Shown: positions 22,501 to 33,800, counted from the stretch's first letter. The stretch is DNA of 64,000 nucleotides from Ascaphus truei (GCA_036426205.1 CM071587.1:1288004-1352003); one strand, 5' to 3'. A program made the numbers and translations. The notes: generated by a model not told the origin, from the letters alone.

Positions 22501-23180
22501 ATTAAAAAAATATAGTAAAAAAAAGAGGGGAATGTAGTTTTGCTTCTTCCCTAAGAGCAGTGTACCCCACTTAATTGGATGGAGGAGATAATTTATGCGT
22601 ACTGCTGATACCACCACAAGTTGTCTTATGGCCTCTGAGTGTATAACAACAAGGGGAGGGGGGAAAGAAAGAAATATCCTTTTAGAAGTTGAACTCCTAA
22701 ATATACCCAAATATAACCTGGAAGAGAGATAGATACTATACAAATGATCGTACCGGTACAGGTGTCTCTTGGCACAAAATAAACCCTAGTCCTGATGTCA
22801 AGCGATGGACGAACAGATGTGTAATGGGTTAATTATGTTTGGAACAAATACCTTGATGTATAGGGTATTTGTAGGATCGCAAAATATTAAATTAAAAATA
22901 AACTTTAATACATCATGTGATAAATTCAATTAAATACACTCAAACTTTTAAAATCAGTTAAAAAGAGTGGGTGACTGATTAATATACACGGCTAATTCAA
23001 ACACTATGAATAGTGGATGTAAATGCTCCTGTGATCCAGGCTACAATGGCTGCATAACATAGCTATTCTCCCTTGCAATATGAATTAAACGTGTATATAT
23101 TGCTGTTTGTTATGAGAGAGTATATATTGCTGTTTGTTAATGTATGTGTGTGTCTACATATGTATGTGTGTATGTGTGTC
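22501..23180. other. unique AT-rich DNA, nothing seen
   Basis: A short repeat of GTATATATTGCTGTTTGTTA occurs twice at 23092-23140. No other signal. Confidence 0.5.
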
Positions 23181-23183
23181 TAC

Positions 23184-23232
<49 letters not shown>
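23184..23232. repeat. (GT)n microsatellite
   Basis: About 24 GT units preceded by TATGTGTGTCTACATA repeats. Confidence 0.96.
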
Positions 23233-23233
<1 letters not shown>

Positions 23234-23265
23234 CATGGTAAGTCCATTCTACCTGTCTTTCCCAC

Positions 23266-23900
23266 TGTTACATAAGCCCCTAGTGAGTTCAGGGCAGTAA
23301 CAGGTTAATTCTGCAGCCTCCTCTGTGATGGTCTGAAGTGAGGTGGTGACACATGACCTGTGTAAGCCTATCAGGATAGGTACAGATCATGAGCCCGCCC
23401 CTTCTGGAATCCTAATCAGAGGAGTAGCCCAAAGTTAGATCAGTCTTGCCCTGCTTTCCAAGATAGGAGCATGGGCTGTCAGACTCTCCCATAGCGTGGA
23501 TGAGCTGGCCCACCCTAGGCCGAAAGGCCTAGGGAACATCAAGACTCAAGGCCCCATACTATCGGGGTGAGCACCATCTGAAGTCCTGGGATGTTGGACA
23601 GTATCACCTATGCTGTATGAAGAGCTGTGCATCTTGTTCAATAAAGCTACCTGTTCATTATACCTCTGCCTGGGTCTCAGTTCCTGGGCAGGAGCGGTAA
23701 GGAGTGCAATGGTGGGGACTGACATCCATATACCAAGGATCCCATCACAGCTGGAGGCGCTGACACCATGAGCCAGAACCCAGAGATCACCCAAAAGCCT
23801 GTCCTGTTGCCCCTTACCACCGCGGCAGACTCAGCTCTCCTGTACTTGCAGGTATGCCTCAGCACCACACTAGATAGTAATTCAGTCCTTCTCCCAGAGG
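23266..23900 (+). mobile_element. LTR-like element, copy 1
   Basis: Starts TGTTACATAAGCCCC, comparable to TGTAGCATAGCCTCC at 51238. Shared blocks in the same order: GCTGTAT with a following AATAAA poly(A) signal (23640), CTGGAGGCGCTG with ACCA (23752), and ACAGGTAYRCCYCA (23850-23868). The right end is unclear because a G-rich tract follows. No gag or pol lies beside it, so it is a solo LTR or a non-autonomous element. CTGGAGGCGCTG could instead be a primer-binding site next to an LTR ending at about 23750. Confidence 0.55.
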
Positions 23901-25099
23901 GGGGTGGAGAGGGGGGGTGGGGAAATAAGGGTTAAATATACAAAAGGTGGCACGGATTAAACGTGCAATTACACGTTGTTTGATGGTGGCATAAATATTT
24001 TCAATTTATTTTTCGCGCCAAATACGCCAAATTCAAAAACAGAAGAATTGCATTTGATAAATATATCACGATTCAGACAGGAAAAAAATCGAATTCTTTT
24101 ACACGCTTGCGTCAGCGCACACGCACCTCTTAATACACAGAGCTGAAAATGTTCAATACATAACAGCCACGGTCTTGCGACAAAGTTTTCAGCAGCGGCT
24201 GGTCGATTGAGGGGGCGTTAGGGAGAGCAAAAAGAACAGAGAAAGCAGAGAAACAATTTAGATCTGAGTCTGATTGTTTAAAAGTTAGATTGTTTGCAAA
24301 ATGATAAATAATAATTTTTGTGTTGCAGAGCGAGAAGCTTTAATGTATGAAATGAAGTCGCCGTGCTAAGAGACCTGGCACTGGCTCTGAGGTTTCTGGG
24401 ATAGAATGGAAGATGCTGAAAACGTACACCTGCTAAGCAAGATCTAAGCAACAAAGGAAGCAGATGCTGCTCCACATGATATCCAAAGAACTGTTACATT
24501 TCCAGAATTTAGCGAGGAGGTAAAGGCAGCGCCTGCTGTAGAATTTCCTAATAATTTAGAGCCCACAACATGGGTTAATTTCAGCAATCGCTCAATGAAA
24601 ATGTTCCGCAGGCATGCGTGGGTTCACCTAGCACCAAATGAAACCAGTAACAATGCTAGATCTTATTTCCAATGGACTGGAACTTAGAGAGGTGCAGATG
24701 TCTCCAAATTTGATTCGTGACATTTTGTAAAAAACATTTATAAATATATATAAGTTCCCGTTGCTTGGAATTCTCGATGTTCTTAATGTCACCAGTTTCT
24801 TCACTTTGTAGCAAATACATATCCCAGTATATAAAAGGACCACGTGACCATGCACATTTGACTTTTAATGCTTGGCAAGTTTCTTTTGCAAAAAAAAAGA
24901 TAACAAATGTCGTGACGGTAGCAGCCGAAAATGGTCAAGTATGAAAATTTAACCCTATTAACCCACAATATTTGTTAAAATGTAGCGGATATTGTTGGTA
25001 ACAATTGGTGAAAATTTGAATATTTTTGTATTAAAGCTGCAGACCTAGCAATATCTTGCGTGTGTTTTTAATTAAAATTAATCAGTTCTGTACTATGAG
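23901..25099. other. unique DNA, no gene seen
   Basis: 24000-24135 shares words with 1440-1690 on the opposite strand. Otherwise there is nothing recognisable. Confidence 0.5.
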
Positions 25100-25450
25100 A
25101 AAATACTTGCATGCCTCTCCCTCGCTCCTTCTTCCTGTCCCTCACTCTCTCTCCCTCACTTTCGCTCTGCCTCTCCCTCACTCTCTCTCTGTCTCTCCCT
25201 CACTCTCTCTCTGCTTCTTACTCACTCTCTCTCTCCCTCACTTTCTCTCTGCCCCTCCCTCACTCTCTCTCTGCTTCTCCCTCACTCTCTCTCTGCATCT
25301 CCCTCACTCGCTCTGCCTCTCAGCTCTCCTCTCCTACTCTCTCTATGCCTCCCCTCACTCGCTCTGCCTCTCCCTCAGATCTCTCTGCCTCTCCCCGCTC
25401 GCTCTGCCTGCTCTCCTCTGTCCTCCTCTGTCTGTCTCTTTCACTCTCTC
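25100..25450. repeat. CTCTCTCCCTCA pyrimidine minisatellite
   Basis: Almost pure pyrimidine on the plus strand, built from TCTCCCTCACTCTCTCTCTG units of about 24 to 27 bp. Such polypurine-polypyrimidine DNA can form triplexes. The Ser/Leu-rich frames are artefacts. Confidence 0.93.
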
Positions 25451-25830
25451 ACCTCTGGTTTCGTAACCCAATCTCCAGGCAACGGGTTTTACATATGAAA
25501 TCTCCTGGCGAGGTCGCGCCACCGGGGTGGCGGAGGCGGGAGAGAAGAGCGCTGAGGACCGGCAGAGTGCACAGCGGCAGCAGTCAGAGGAGATGAATGC
25601 GGGATGAGACGACGCGTGGTGGCAGAGGAGGACAGACAAGCAGGGGATGAAATAGGGGGGAAATAATCAACAAAGACGCCGACACGGCGTGGGGGAGGGA
25701 CGGCACCCTGTGAAACTCTTGTCCTAGGCCCCGGAGAAACCAGTCGCGGCCTCGCCCAGACCTGGGGGGCATGTTTTATGACATCGTAAATAGAATTGAG
25801 GTTTGTTTGACTTTGTCGGTCACATTTCAA
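25451..25830. other. CpG-rich patch without recognised gene
   Basis: Denser in CG than its surroundings (GGTCGCGCCACCGGGGTGG, GACGACGCGTGG, CAGTCGCGGCC). It could be a repeat edge or a small CpG island. No exon-like frame with known similarity. Confidence 0.35.
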
Positions 25831-25837
25831 GGTGTGT

Positions 25838-25900
25838 GTATATACATATATATATATATATGTGTTATATATATATATAGGTAATGTATATATATATAGT
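25838..25900. repeat. TA-rich simple repeat
   Basis: ATATATATA and TATATGTG blocks. Confidence 0.9.
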
Positions 25901-26635
25901 CAGTGGTATGCAACTTAGCACTTAGTTTTATACCAGTGGGACCATGCCCCTTTGTGTTGGCCACAATGGGCTTCCATCCATACACAACAGAGGCTTTTTT
26001 AGAACTGAGTGCTCTATGTACTACACTGTTGTAGCCACTATTGGGGGGTCATCTGGAGCGACCACGTATAATCAGTACATACGTTCCCTGAGTTACTGGG
26101 AGCTGTCGATAGGGTTGCCATGCGGAGTTGTGCATGCGCGGCATATCACGCGCGGCGCTCAACACACGATTAGTGCGGTGATCTGTGCACGCCCCTTTTG
26201 GGTTGCTAGGCTAGATAGCCACATGACGCATCTAGACTGCGCCCGTAGCCCCCTAGTCACCATAGACACGATTGTGGTTGCGCATGTGCGGCCTTTCAGT
26301 GCGCTATTGGTAGATGGTAAGAAATACGGCGCGATTCTGTGCATGCCCTCCTGGGTGTCAGGCACGTTTTTGGACGACTCATATGTGACAACACCAGTAG
26401 CCATGCTTGGCACAGTTGAGTAAAACCATGGGCCAGCAGTGATGACAGATAACACATAGGTGAGCTGATTGGTTTATCTAGTATCGGTGCTGTGTATTGG
26501 TGTTATCTAGTATCAGTGCTGTGTATTGTTTATCTGCTGTGGGCTGTACTCGGGGATGTGATTTTGTGCATTTTAATTAGATTCAGGTGTTTTTTCACAT
26601 GGGATGGGGTTATATAGGTGTTCGGATCAGTCACT
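25901..26635. other. unclassified DNA with CpG-rich middle
   Basis: 26110-26420 is richer in CG (GCATGCGCGGCATATCACGC) and opens a 159-codon frame (25944-26423) with no known domain. TTATCTAGTATC...GTGCTGTGTATTG is duplicated at 26475-26530. Probably repeat-derived. Confidence 0.4.
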
Positions 26636-26639
26636 TGTG

Positions 26640-26760
26640 CATGGCCCTGAGGAAGGTCGTCAACGAGGACCCAACGTTGGCTGCCTGGTGTTCTTAATTA
26701 CACCTGATTTCGACATCTGCGGTGTCGTTGATGTCTCAATTGTTAGTAAGTGAGGGGCCC
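26640..26760 (+). mobile_element. Penelope-like 3' end, decayed hammerhead-like motif
   Basis: CTGAGGA (26647-26653), stem GGTC/GACC (26655-26658 with 26668-26671), then CAACG in place of the expected GAAA. It is followed by a block with ATCTGCGGTGTCG. Same architecture as 28129-28159. Confidence 0.45.
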
Positions 26761-26920
26761 CCGGGGTGCGACAGGTGTAGAGTAGAGAGAGAAGAGAGAG
26801 GAGAAACGTGATATAGATATATAGAGAGATAATATCTATAGATTATATATCCTATATTATAATATATTATATATATGAGAGAAAAAATTTATCAATTATA
26901 TAAAATCAATAAAATCAAAG
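26761..26920. repeat. purine-rich and TA-rich simple sequence
   Basis: GAGAGAGAAGAGAGAGGAG followed by TATATAGAGAGATAAT-type repeats. Confidence 0.8.
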
Positions 26921-26923
26921 CCT

Positions 26924-27056
26924 AAGGCAAAATACAAATCCTCTGCTGTTGAAAATGTCTATGACACTCCTGGGGCAGTCTGCGGTGGGGACCCCTGCAG
27001 ATTGCCCCAGGAGAGTCATAGATGTTTTCAACAGCAGAGGATTCGAATTTTGCCTT
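26924..27056. repeat. 133-bp near-perfect palindrome
   Basis: AAGGCAAAATACAAATCC at the left reverse-complements GGATTCGAATTTTGCCTT at the right. The pairing continues inward through CTCTGCTGTTGAAAA and CCTGGGGCA to the centre near 26990. It would fold into a single long hairpin. Non-coding; no copies seen elsewhere in the window. Confidence 0.9.
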
Positions 27057-27128
27057 ATTTGCTCCACTTATACTAACTTGTTTTCCTCCTGCTGTTAGTC
27101 TCAGGCTTTAACTTTAGAAGGTGGAACT

Positions 27129-27674
27129 TATACACAAAAAGGAAGCGCAAAAGAGAACAGAACCATCAGTCAATATTCCAAAGCTTTATAAATTGACTCA
27201 AAATAACAATATCACATAAAATACATGAATAAAAAAGATCACATAGGATCTGTAACCCAGACAGTCTGTGCACAATGGTGAATTCTCAATTCAAAACCCA
27301 CAGAACTACAACTAGGTAAGTGCAGGGTGCAGAGCATTATATTACTGCTTACATATGAAGGAGAACACCCCTAGCGCTAGACTGCTGGGTCTCCGCAGCA
27401 GGCTGGGCTTTGCCGTCACGTTCCCTCCCTCGCTGCGTGATGACATCACCTCATGCAGTAATGTAATCCTCTGCACCCTGCACTTACCTAGTTGTAGTTC
27501 TGTGGGTTTTGAATGGAGAATTCACCATTGTGCACAGACTGTCTGGGTTACAGATCCTATGTGATCTTTTTTATTCATGTATTTTATGTGATATTGTTAT
27601 TTTGAGTTAATTTATAAAGCTTTGGAATGTTGACTGATGGTTCTGTTCTCTTTTGCGCGTCCTTTTTGTGTATA
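27129..27674. repeat. large foldback, 220-bp inverted arms
   Basis: The left arm (27129-27347) begins TACACAAAAAGGAAGCGCAA. The right arm (27454-27674) is its reverse complement with few differences. The spacer of about 106 bp contains GCTGGGCTTTGCCGTCACG and TGATGACATCA. AGAAGGTGGAACTT occurs both just before the left arm (27115) and after the right arm (27791). Confidence 0.92.
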
Positions 27675-28124
27675 TGTTCCGGTTTGACCCCGCTGATCAC
27701 GGGAGAGTGGGAGCAGCAGAGGGATAAAGACATCTTTATACGGATACAGAGGGAATTTTGGGGCTGCTCATACTATTTCTTTTTGTGGACCAGAAGGTGG
27801 AACTTGCACCTTAGCAATCCAATAGCCTCCTATGAAGTGATTAGCAATATTGCTTATTTTCATATCCTTCATCACATTTTGTGATTGTCTCAATATACTC
27901 ATTATACAAGTTATCGGATTTAGCAATATTACTTATTCACATTCCCTTGATCATATTTTGTGATTATCTGCACTACACAGGTTAGATTACCTTGATGTTA
28001 TTTAGACTAGGTTTATGCATCTAGTAAATCAAATGATCTCAGTATCTGTTTATATAGAGATTTTGGTGTTGGAGGGGTTTTAATTAGGGCAGTACCACAG
28101 AAGAACATTTCTATCTGTGGGAAC
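27675..28124. other. AT-rich DNA, no gene seen
   Basis: TAGCAATATTRCTTATT and TTCAT/CAC...CATATTTTGTGATT recur at 27840-27885 and 27925-27965, a short diverged duplication. Confidence 0.5.
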
Positions 28125-28170
28125 CGGGTTGAAGAAGGGGCGTCAGAGGCCCCGAAACGTTCGTTGACCC
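28125..28170 (+). ncRNA. hammerhead-like motif in a Penelope-type 3' end
   Basis: TTGAAGA (28129-28135), an extra A, a perfect 5-bp stem GGGGC/GCCCC (28137-28141 with 28149-28153) closed by a 7-base loop, then GAAACG (28154-28159). Order and spacing match the hammerhead ribozyme core CTGANGA, helix II, GAAA. The first core base is T rather than C and the extra A is non-canonical. Helices I and III are not obvious. It may be a relic rather than an active ribozyme. Confidence 0.4.
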
Positions 28171-28738
28171 CCTTACTTTTTTCACCCTACATTTTTTACG
28201 TGTATTGTACGTTTTTCCTTTTTTCCTCCTTTTGTTGTCACATTGTTGTTATCCTCCATCCCCCTTTTTTTCCACCCCCAACCACTCCTTTCCCTCCACA
28301 TTATTGTTTCACGAGATGTGATCTCTAGACCCTGCATTTGGGGATATGGTACAGCTGCTACAAATTTTGCCAAATACACCTTTATTGACTTATTCAAATT
28401 GACAATTGTCTATTGTATCTATTTGCGTGCTGGGGCCCGCTTTGTGTAGAGCAGATGTACGAGTCCATCTCATATGTGTTACCTTGGTCTTCCCCACCCC
28501 ATTTTTTGTCCAAGTTGTATTTGCTCTACTGCGTCCTCCACTCTCTTGCCTCGCTACACCCATTCTGTTCGTTTTTCCACCCCCTATCTTTCTTTCTCAT
28601 TCCCCTTCTTGTCTTCCATGCTGCTACCCTCTTCTTGTTCAACTTTTCCATGCCCTAGCATCATGTTCCACTTGCTCCGACTCCTCCCCACCGTGTCGAT
28701 TTCCCGGGGTAAAACCTGCGTATTTCTCTATAGAGATA
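28171..28738. other. pyrimidine-rich DNA, no gene seen
   Basis: T- and C-rich plus strand, consistent with an untranslated retroelement segment. Open frames have low-complexity Phe, Ser and Pro content. Confidence 0.4.
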
Positions 28739-28770
28739 TGATATATATATAATATATATATATATATAGA
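28739..28770. repeat. (AT)n microsatellite
   Basis: About 15 AT units with one interruption. Confidence 0.9.
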
Positions 28771-29934
28771 TATTACTGGAAATGAGTGTTAAGTGTTTTT
28801 CCCAATTATGGGTGTTCATCAAAGACTTCTATTAACTTCTGCCATTCCAGTCTCTCAAATGTCCCCTTCAGATGGAAACACTTGGCCTTGTTGAGGTTAT
28901 CAGGGGGTAGGCGGCATTATTAGGGATGTTCCAGATAGGGTACATGACTTTTACTTTTGTAGTATCATTTAGCTAGTTATCCCCAAGGCTCTGCCATCGC
29001 TGGCAGCAGAGAAATCATTTTTGGATGCTTCTTTGCACTCCTAAGAGCTCTTTCCCTTGGTATACTCATTAGCACAGCGGGTGATGCTACTGAGATAGCT
29101 GCCTACGATATCTTTGCCCAGTGGGTATAGAGCTCATCCTTAACCTCACATGTTAACATTCCTAAGATGCTCTTTTTAACTTAATATTCTCCAGAAGAAA
29201 GGATCCCTTTGCTCCCTCGATACCAACCATCATTATGCCCCCATGTTAAAGCTGAACAAAACAAAACTCTAATTGTGTAAATTAAATTATTACCAGACAC
29301 TGGAATTAATCAGCTGTTACAAGAACCGTGCTAGCAGCGGTAATCAGAAAATAAGCCAGGTTTTTGATGCAAAATGTACCAACAGCAGGAGAAGCGGAAT
29401 CTGAAACATGGTTTAATACTTGATGAATCCTGCACTTTTTTTCCTCCCTATTATACCTTTCATTATTCATGTTTGTATACGATAATTTGATGTACTAGTG
29501 TGTCCGGGGTCACACTTAAAAAGAAGATGTAACGCTCAATGGTATAATATTTTCAGATAAATGTATATAAAAGCATTTAATACGCTGTGAACGGCGGCCA
29601 AACAAAATGACTACGTTACAAACCGTGGCGTAATCGAACACGTTCTGCGTTTAGAACCCAGCGTTCAGGCCATTGATCCAGGAGTTTGAATACTCCCCAG
29701 TGTTTCAGCCATTTCTTCCCATTGTGTGAAACTCGGGACGTCTTTGTTTTATCTACAAACTAGATCTGCGGGTATCGTCACCGAGCCATTGTCGGATGTA
29801 AAAGGCTGTTGTCTATGAAATGCCTGAATGCGTCTATGCTTCATGATAACCTTGAAGAGTAGCACAAAGGGACGTGGGGGGCACCGATGGGCTTCCAACT
29901 CACCAGCCACTTAAGATCTCTTTAAAATAGAAAA
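28771..29934. other. unique DNA, no gene seen
   Basis: No signal recognised. Confidence 0.5.
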
Positions 29935-29992
29935 CTGGATGGGGGGAGAAGGGTGGGAGAAGGGGGTGGAGAAGGGGGGGAGAGGGGGGTAA
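29935..29992. repeat. G-rich GGGGGAGAAGGG tandem
   Basis: Short purine tandem with several G-runs, able in principle to form a quadruplex. Confidence 0.85.
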
Positions 29993-30070
29993 CACAACAT
30001 GTAAAGAGAATGAAAAATGGTAGAAATGAAAGCAATGGACATATCAAGTCAGGAGTGCAACTTTTAAAAG

Positions 30071-30297
30071 CAGGGGGGCTCAACTCCAGTCCTTAATACC
30101 CCCCCCCCCCCCCCCCCCCCCCCCCCAACAGGTTCAGGTTTAAGGAATCCCTGCTTCAGCATAGGGGGCTAATCAGTTCTTGCTTCAGCACAGGTGGCTC
30201 AATAGAGGCTCAGTCGAAGACTGAGCCTCTGAGAGCCACCTGTGCTGAAGCTGGGATATCCTTAAACCCAGTCTTGAGGACTGGAGTAGATGCCCTG
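30071..30297. mobile_element. hAT-type MITE with 7/8 target duplication
   Basis: Starts CAGGGGGGCTCAACTCC and ends GTAGATGCCCTG. Flanks are TTTAAAAG (30063-30070) and TTTAAAAA (30298-30305), seven of eight matching. A C-run of about 27 (30100-30126) sits inside the left terminal repeat. The inner palindrome pairs GCTTCAGCACAGGTGGCTC with GAGAGCCACCTGTGCTGAAG. Confidence 0.88.
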
Positions 30298-30305
30298 TTT
30301 AAAAA

Positions 30306-31208
30306 GGGCAGTCCTTTAAGCAAGGCGGGGTTAATCTGTAAATAACGATAGGTGATTACCACTATTTTAAATACATATTTTAAAATCCTTTTGAACGTTG
30401 AACGTTTCCGAGGTAGGCAAACATTTCGGAGGGGTCCTTCCAATCTTCGCCTTTGCTTCCGGTGATAAGACTGTTGGGAAGCAAATAGTTTTCTTTAAAA
30501 TCATTTTGTTTGAAATCTTTAACAAAAAGAAGAATCATTACAGCAGAAGATTAGAATTACCCGGACCCGAAGAAAATGTAAAAATATGTTTTTTTTTTTT
30601 AACACGGGAGCATGTAAGTGAAAATGGTGCTTTTAGCGTGATTAAATCTTTCTAAAGAAAACCAGTTACATTTAGAATTTTTTTTTTTAAATATATAGGG
30701 TTTTTTTTGCCCACTCTGCTGGACTAAGCATTTAAATAGCACTCAAGGTTTTTCCAAACATCAATTTATACAAACTTCTTCAGTTTCTTCTCTTTTCTTA
30801 GAATATGCAAATAAAGGCAAGATAAACCGTAACGATGGTGATAACACATTTTGTTCTCTGTCTTAAATGAACAGCTCTAATGGGCAGATGAAACATCCGC
30901 CCCAAGCCAGATATGTCTTAATAGGACTTTAATGAGTTTCATCACTGGAGGGCGTATAACGCTATGGTAACAAATGGTAACATGGTATCAAGTCTTCGGG
31001 TCGTTCTGCGATTGATAGGGGAGACAATGTATATTAGCAGCAGCAAATATCTGGGAATCACTGCACAATGCGAGATAGATTTCACACGCCAAAAGCTGCT
31101 TTTCTTTATACAAATGTTAACTCTACACCAGTGTTTTCAACAAGGGTTCCACAGGCGTCCCTAAAGGGTTCCCTGCAATGTTCAGGTCATTTGAAAATGG
31201 TATCAAAT
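30306..31208. other. unique DNA; possible conserved element at 30785-30960
   Basis: No coding signal. 30785-30960 is not shared with any repeat here and contains an octamer ATGCAAAT (30803), AGATAA and several TAAT words. Conservation cannot be judged from one sequence. Confidence 0.4.
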
Positions 31209-31790
31209 GCAGAAGAATTTACAATGCACCTGATCTCAGATATGCTATTAGAGAGGGTTGGGGTTTCTTACAATGCATCTGATCTCAGACATTCTACCAG
31301 AGAGGGTTGGGGTTCCTTACAATGCATCTGATCTCAGACATTCTACTAGAGAGGGTTGGGGTTCCTTACACTGCATCTGATCTCAGACGCGCTATTAGAG
31401 AGGGTTGGGGTTCCTTACAATGCATCTGATCTCAGACGCGCTATTAGAGAGGGTTGGGGTTCCTTACACTGCATCTGATCTCAGACGCGCTATTAGAGAG
31501 GGTTGGGGTTCCTTACAATGCATCTGATCTCAGGCATGCTATTAGAGAGGGTTGGGGTTCCTTACACTGCATCTGATCTCAGACGCGCTATTAGAGAGGG
31601 TCGGGGTTCCTTACAATGCATCTAATATCAGAAGCGCTATTAGAGAGGGTTGGGGTTCCTTACAATGCATCTGATCTCAGACACACTATTAGAGAGGGTT
31701 GGGGTTCCTTACAATGCATCTGATCTCAGAAGCGCTATTAGAGTGGGTTGGGGTTCCTTACACTGCATCTGATCTCAGACACATCTCACA
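31209..31790. repeat. 49-bp minisatellite, about 11.5 copies
   Basis: The unit contains CTGATCTCAGACGCGCTATT, AGAGAGGGTTGGGGTTCCTT and ACAATGCAT. Variants alternate ACAATGCAT with ACACTGCAT and CGCGCT with CATTCT, suggesting higher-order pairs. Each unit has GGGTTGGGGTT. Confidence 0.96.
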
Positions 31791-32629
31791 TCAGCTACTC
31801 CCATAACTTCAATGTGTTGACCTTTTTTGAAAATGCAGGGTAACCCTGTTACACTTATCCTGTACTCCACAGACTTTATTGGGACAAACTTCAGAAAACC
31901 TCTGTTCCAATATTGTCTTTACAACAGATATTTTTTCCTCAGGTATGAAAGAGAAGTGAGAACACGGCATTGTTGAAATTCATATTTCAGAATGAGATAT
32001 TTATTTGAGTATTTTTATGCAGCCAGGTAATTTCTTCTTTTCCCTGCTTCACAGTAGAAATACAGGGCCTGCCTGCACAAGAAATCAGGAAAAGCAGCCA
32101 CATGACTTTGTGAGTCTGTCCTGTACATCAAATTATTTTGTCATTAGCTGCTGTGAGTCTGCTGCAGTTCTGTTTATAGTTGGGATATTAATAAGCAGAT
32201 GTCATGGGTGCGTTGCGTTTTTTTGTGCTCTGTCAATTTTGGATGCTCTTTCAGTTCACTTCTGGTAGAGAGGAGAAGTTTTGGAATAGAAGAGATTAAT
32301 TTGTTTGAATCAGCAGACATTCACGCACTGTTGCCTCAGTTTTGCACAGCAGTGAACTGATGCAGGGGGAAATCAAATCAGATTGCAGAAGAATTTGACC
32401 TATACATTGACACTTCTACAAAACAAACTTCAGAAGTCTTCTTCACACAATTAATTTGCAGCTAGCCCAGTCCCGTGACTTATCCTCACACATTGTATGT
32501 TTCACTAACACAGTTCTACATGTAACTTTGTAGCAGCCTGTCCCTTGCCTGGCTCTCCTCTCCTTCGTGTGCTTGACCTTGGAGCCTGCGATGGAGGTTT
32601 CCCACCCCTGTGTATACTTAGCCCCATAA
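31791..32629. other. unique DNA, no gene seen
   Basis: No domain or repeat recognised. Confidence 0.5.
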
Positions 32630-33800
32630 TAATACTTAGAATAAACACAAATACACAAGATCTGGAGGTACAAAGGCAGCGGCTTTTATTAAAATACATC
32701 ACGCACCCCAAGAACTGCTAACCCTGTCAGAATGCTCAAGCAATGGGTAAAGGCCAATGGTAATCAAACCAAGGCCCGCAACTAGCCACCAAGCCGGGCG
32801 CCATACCGGCCTGGCCGTATAGTGAGAATGGGCCCCAGGTGGTCACTTAAATGAGCCCACTTGCCACTCACAGCCACTACAAGGCTTTACTGGATCATAG
32901 AGCCCAATCTGACAAAGCTAAAGTACACTTACCCCCCAACAGTCGCCAACAATGGGGCTATTTAACCCCCCTTAAACTAGCCCCGTATCCTCCTGAATCA
33001 TGATGTTAAATCAATTTAGCCTAATGTCAGAGAGATGTATGCATCAGCCAAGAGAATTGGGCCACAGGTACCCAAAGCACAATGCCACCGCTAGGCAATT
33101 AGTGTACCCATGGACAATCAGAAACTTTCCCCTGTCAGCCAGGCCCATCCAAAGGCCAGGTAACGCCCAATCTGAGGGAACTACTTACACCCAATAATAG
33201 AATCTCAACGCCCAGGGGATTCCCAAAAAACGCTCCCTCTAACTTCTCCGTCAGGGACAACAAGGAGGGGATGTCAGGTTGGAGGCAGTGGGCTTGGGTG
33301 CCAGTGCCCGCCTCTTACCTCAGCCAGTTGACTGATGACTTGCTTCACCTCCAGCTTTGACCAGCCAACACTGCAGGCTCCGCATCCAAACTCCACTCTC
33401 TGGGGATAAACAAATGAATAATTCTGTACAATAACATATCATTTTCATTCCAATAGTTAATTGAAATAGAACAGAGGCAGGGGTGGGGGGTGCTAACTCC
33501 GCCAGAGTGCCTCACCCACAGGTAAGGCCAATGATGCTGAAATCATGGCCCACCAGCCAGGACTGGCCGGTCAGCTCACCCCACGTCAGCCCCAGGTTGG
33601 GCCCCAGGTACAAAAAGCACGATGAGCCCTGCCCACTCGCCAACAATGCCACCCCCCCCCCCAGGCATTACTGGAACTGATCCCCCGTCTGGCAAGATTA
33701 CACTGCTCTTATCACCCAGCCAGCTGGTCCTGTGCTCGGCCCTAAAAACCACATCCCGCTTCAAGGAGCATGCAAGGCAAACAATGCGTAGTGTGGGTGC
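32630..33800 (-). mobile_element. older relative of the 34.4-36.9 kb retroelement, non-coding
   Basis: 32660-33010 is colinear with 34490-34770: TCTGGAGGTA(C/A)AA, AGGC(A/C)GCGGCTTT with TATTAA, later GTTTAACCCCCCTTAAA and AGCCCGTA-type words. Same orientation, clearly more diverged. The rest, to about 33800, is rich in CCAGG/GCCAAC phrases and has no open gag frame. The boundaries are approximate. Confidence 0.5.

Noticed and set aside
21771..22537. Histidine-, proline- and threonine-rich frames up to 208 codons.
   Set aside because: They are translations of the CACTGTCATTCA minisatellite.
25056..25596. Leucine/serine-rich frames suggesting membrane or signal segments.
   Set aside because: They come from a CTCTCTCCCTCA pyrimidine repeat.
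31209..31790. Regular repeats considered as a CRISPR-like array.
   Set aside because: Units are contiguous with no unique spacers, in a vertebrate-type sequence. It is a minisatellite.
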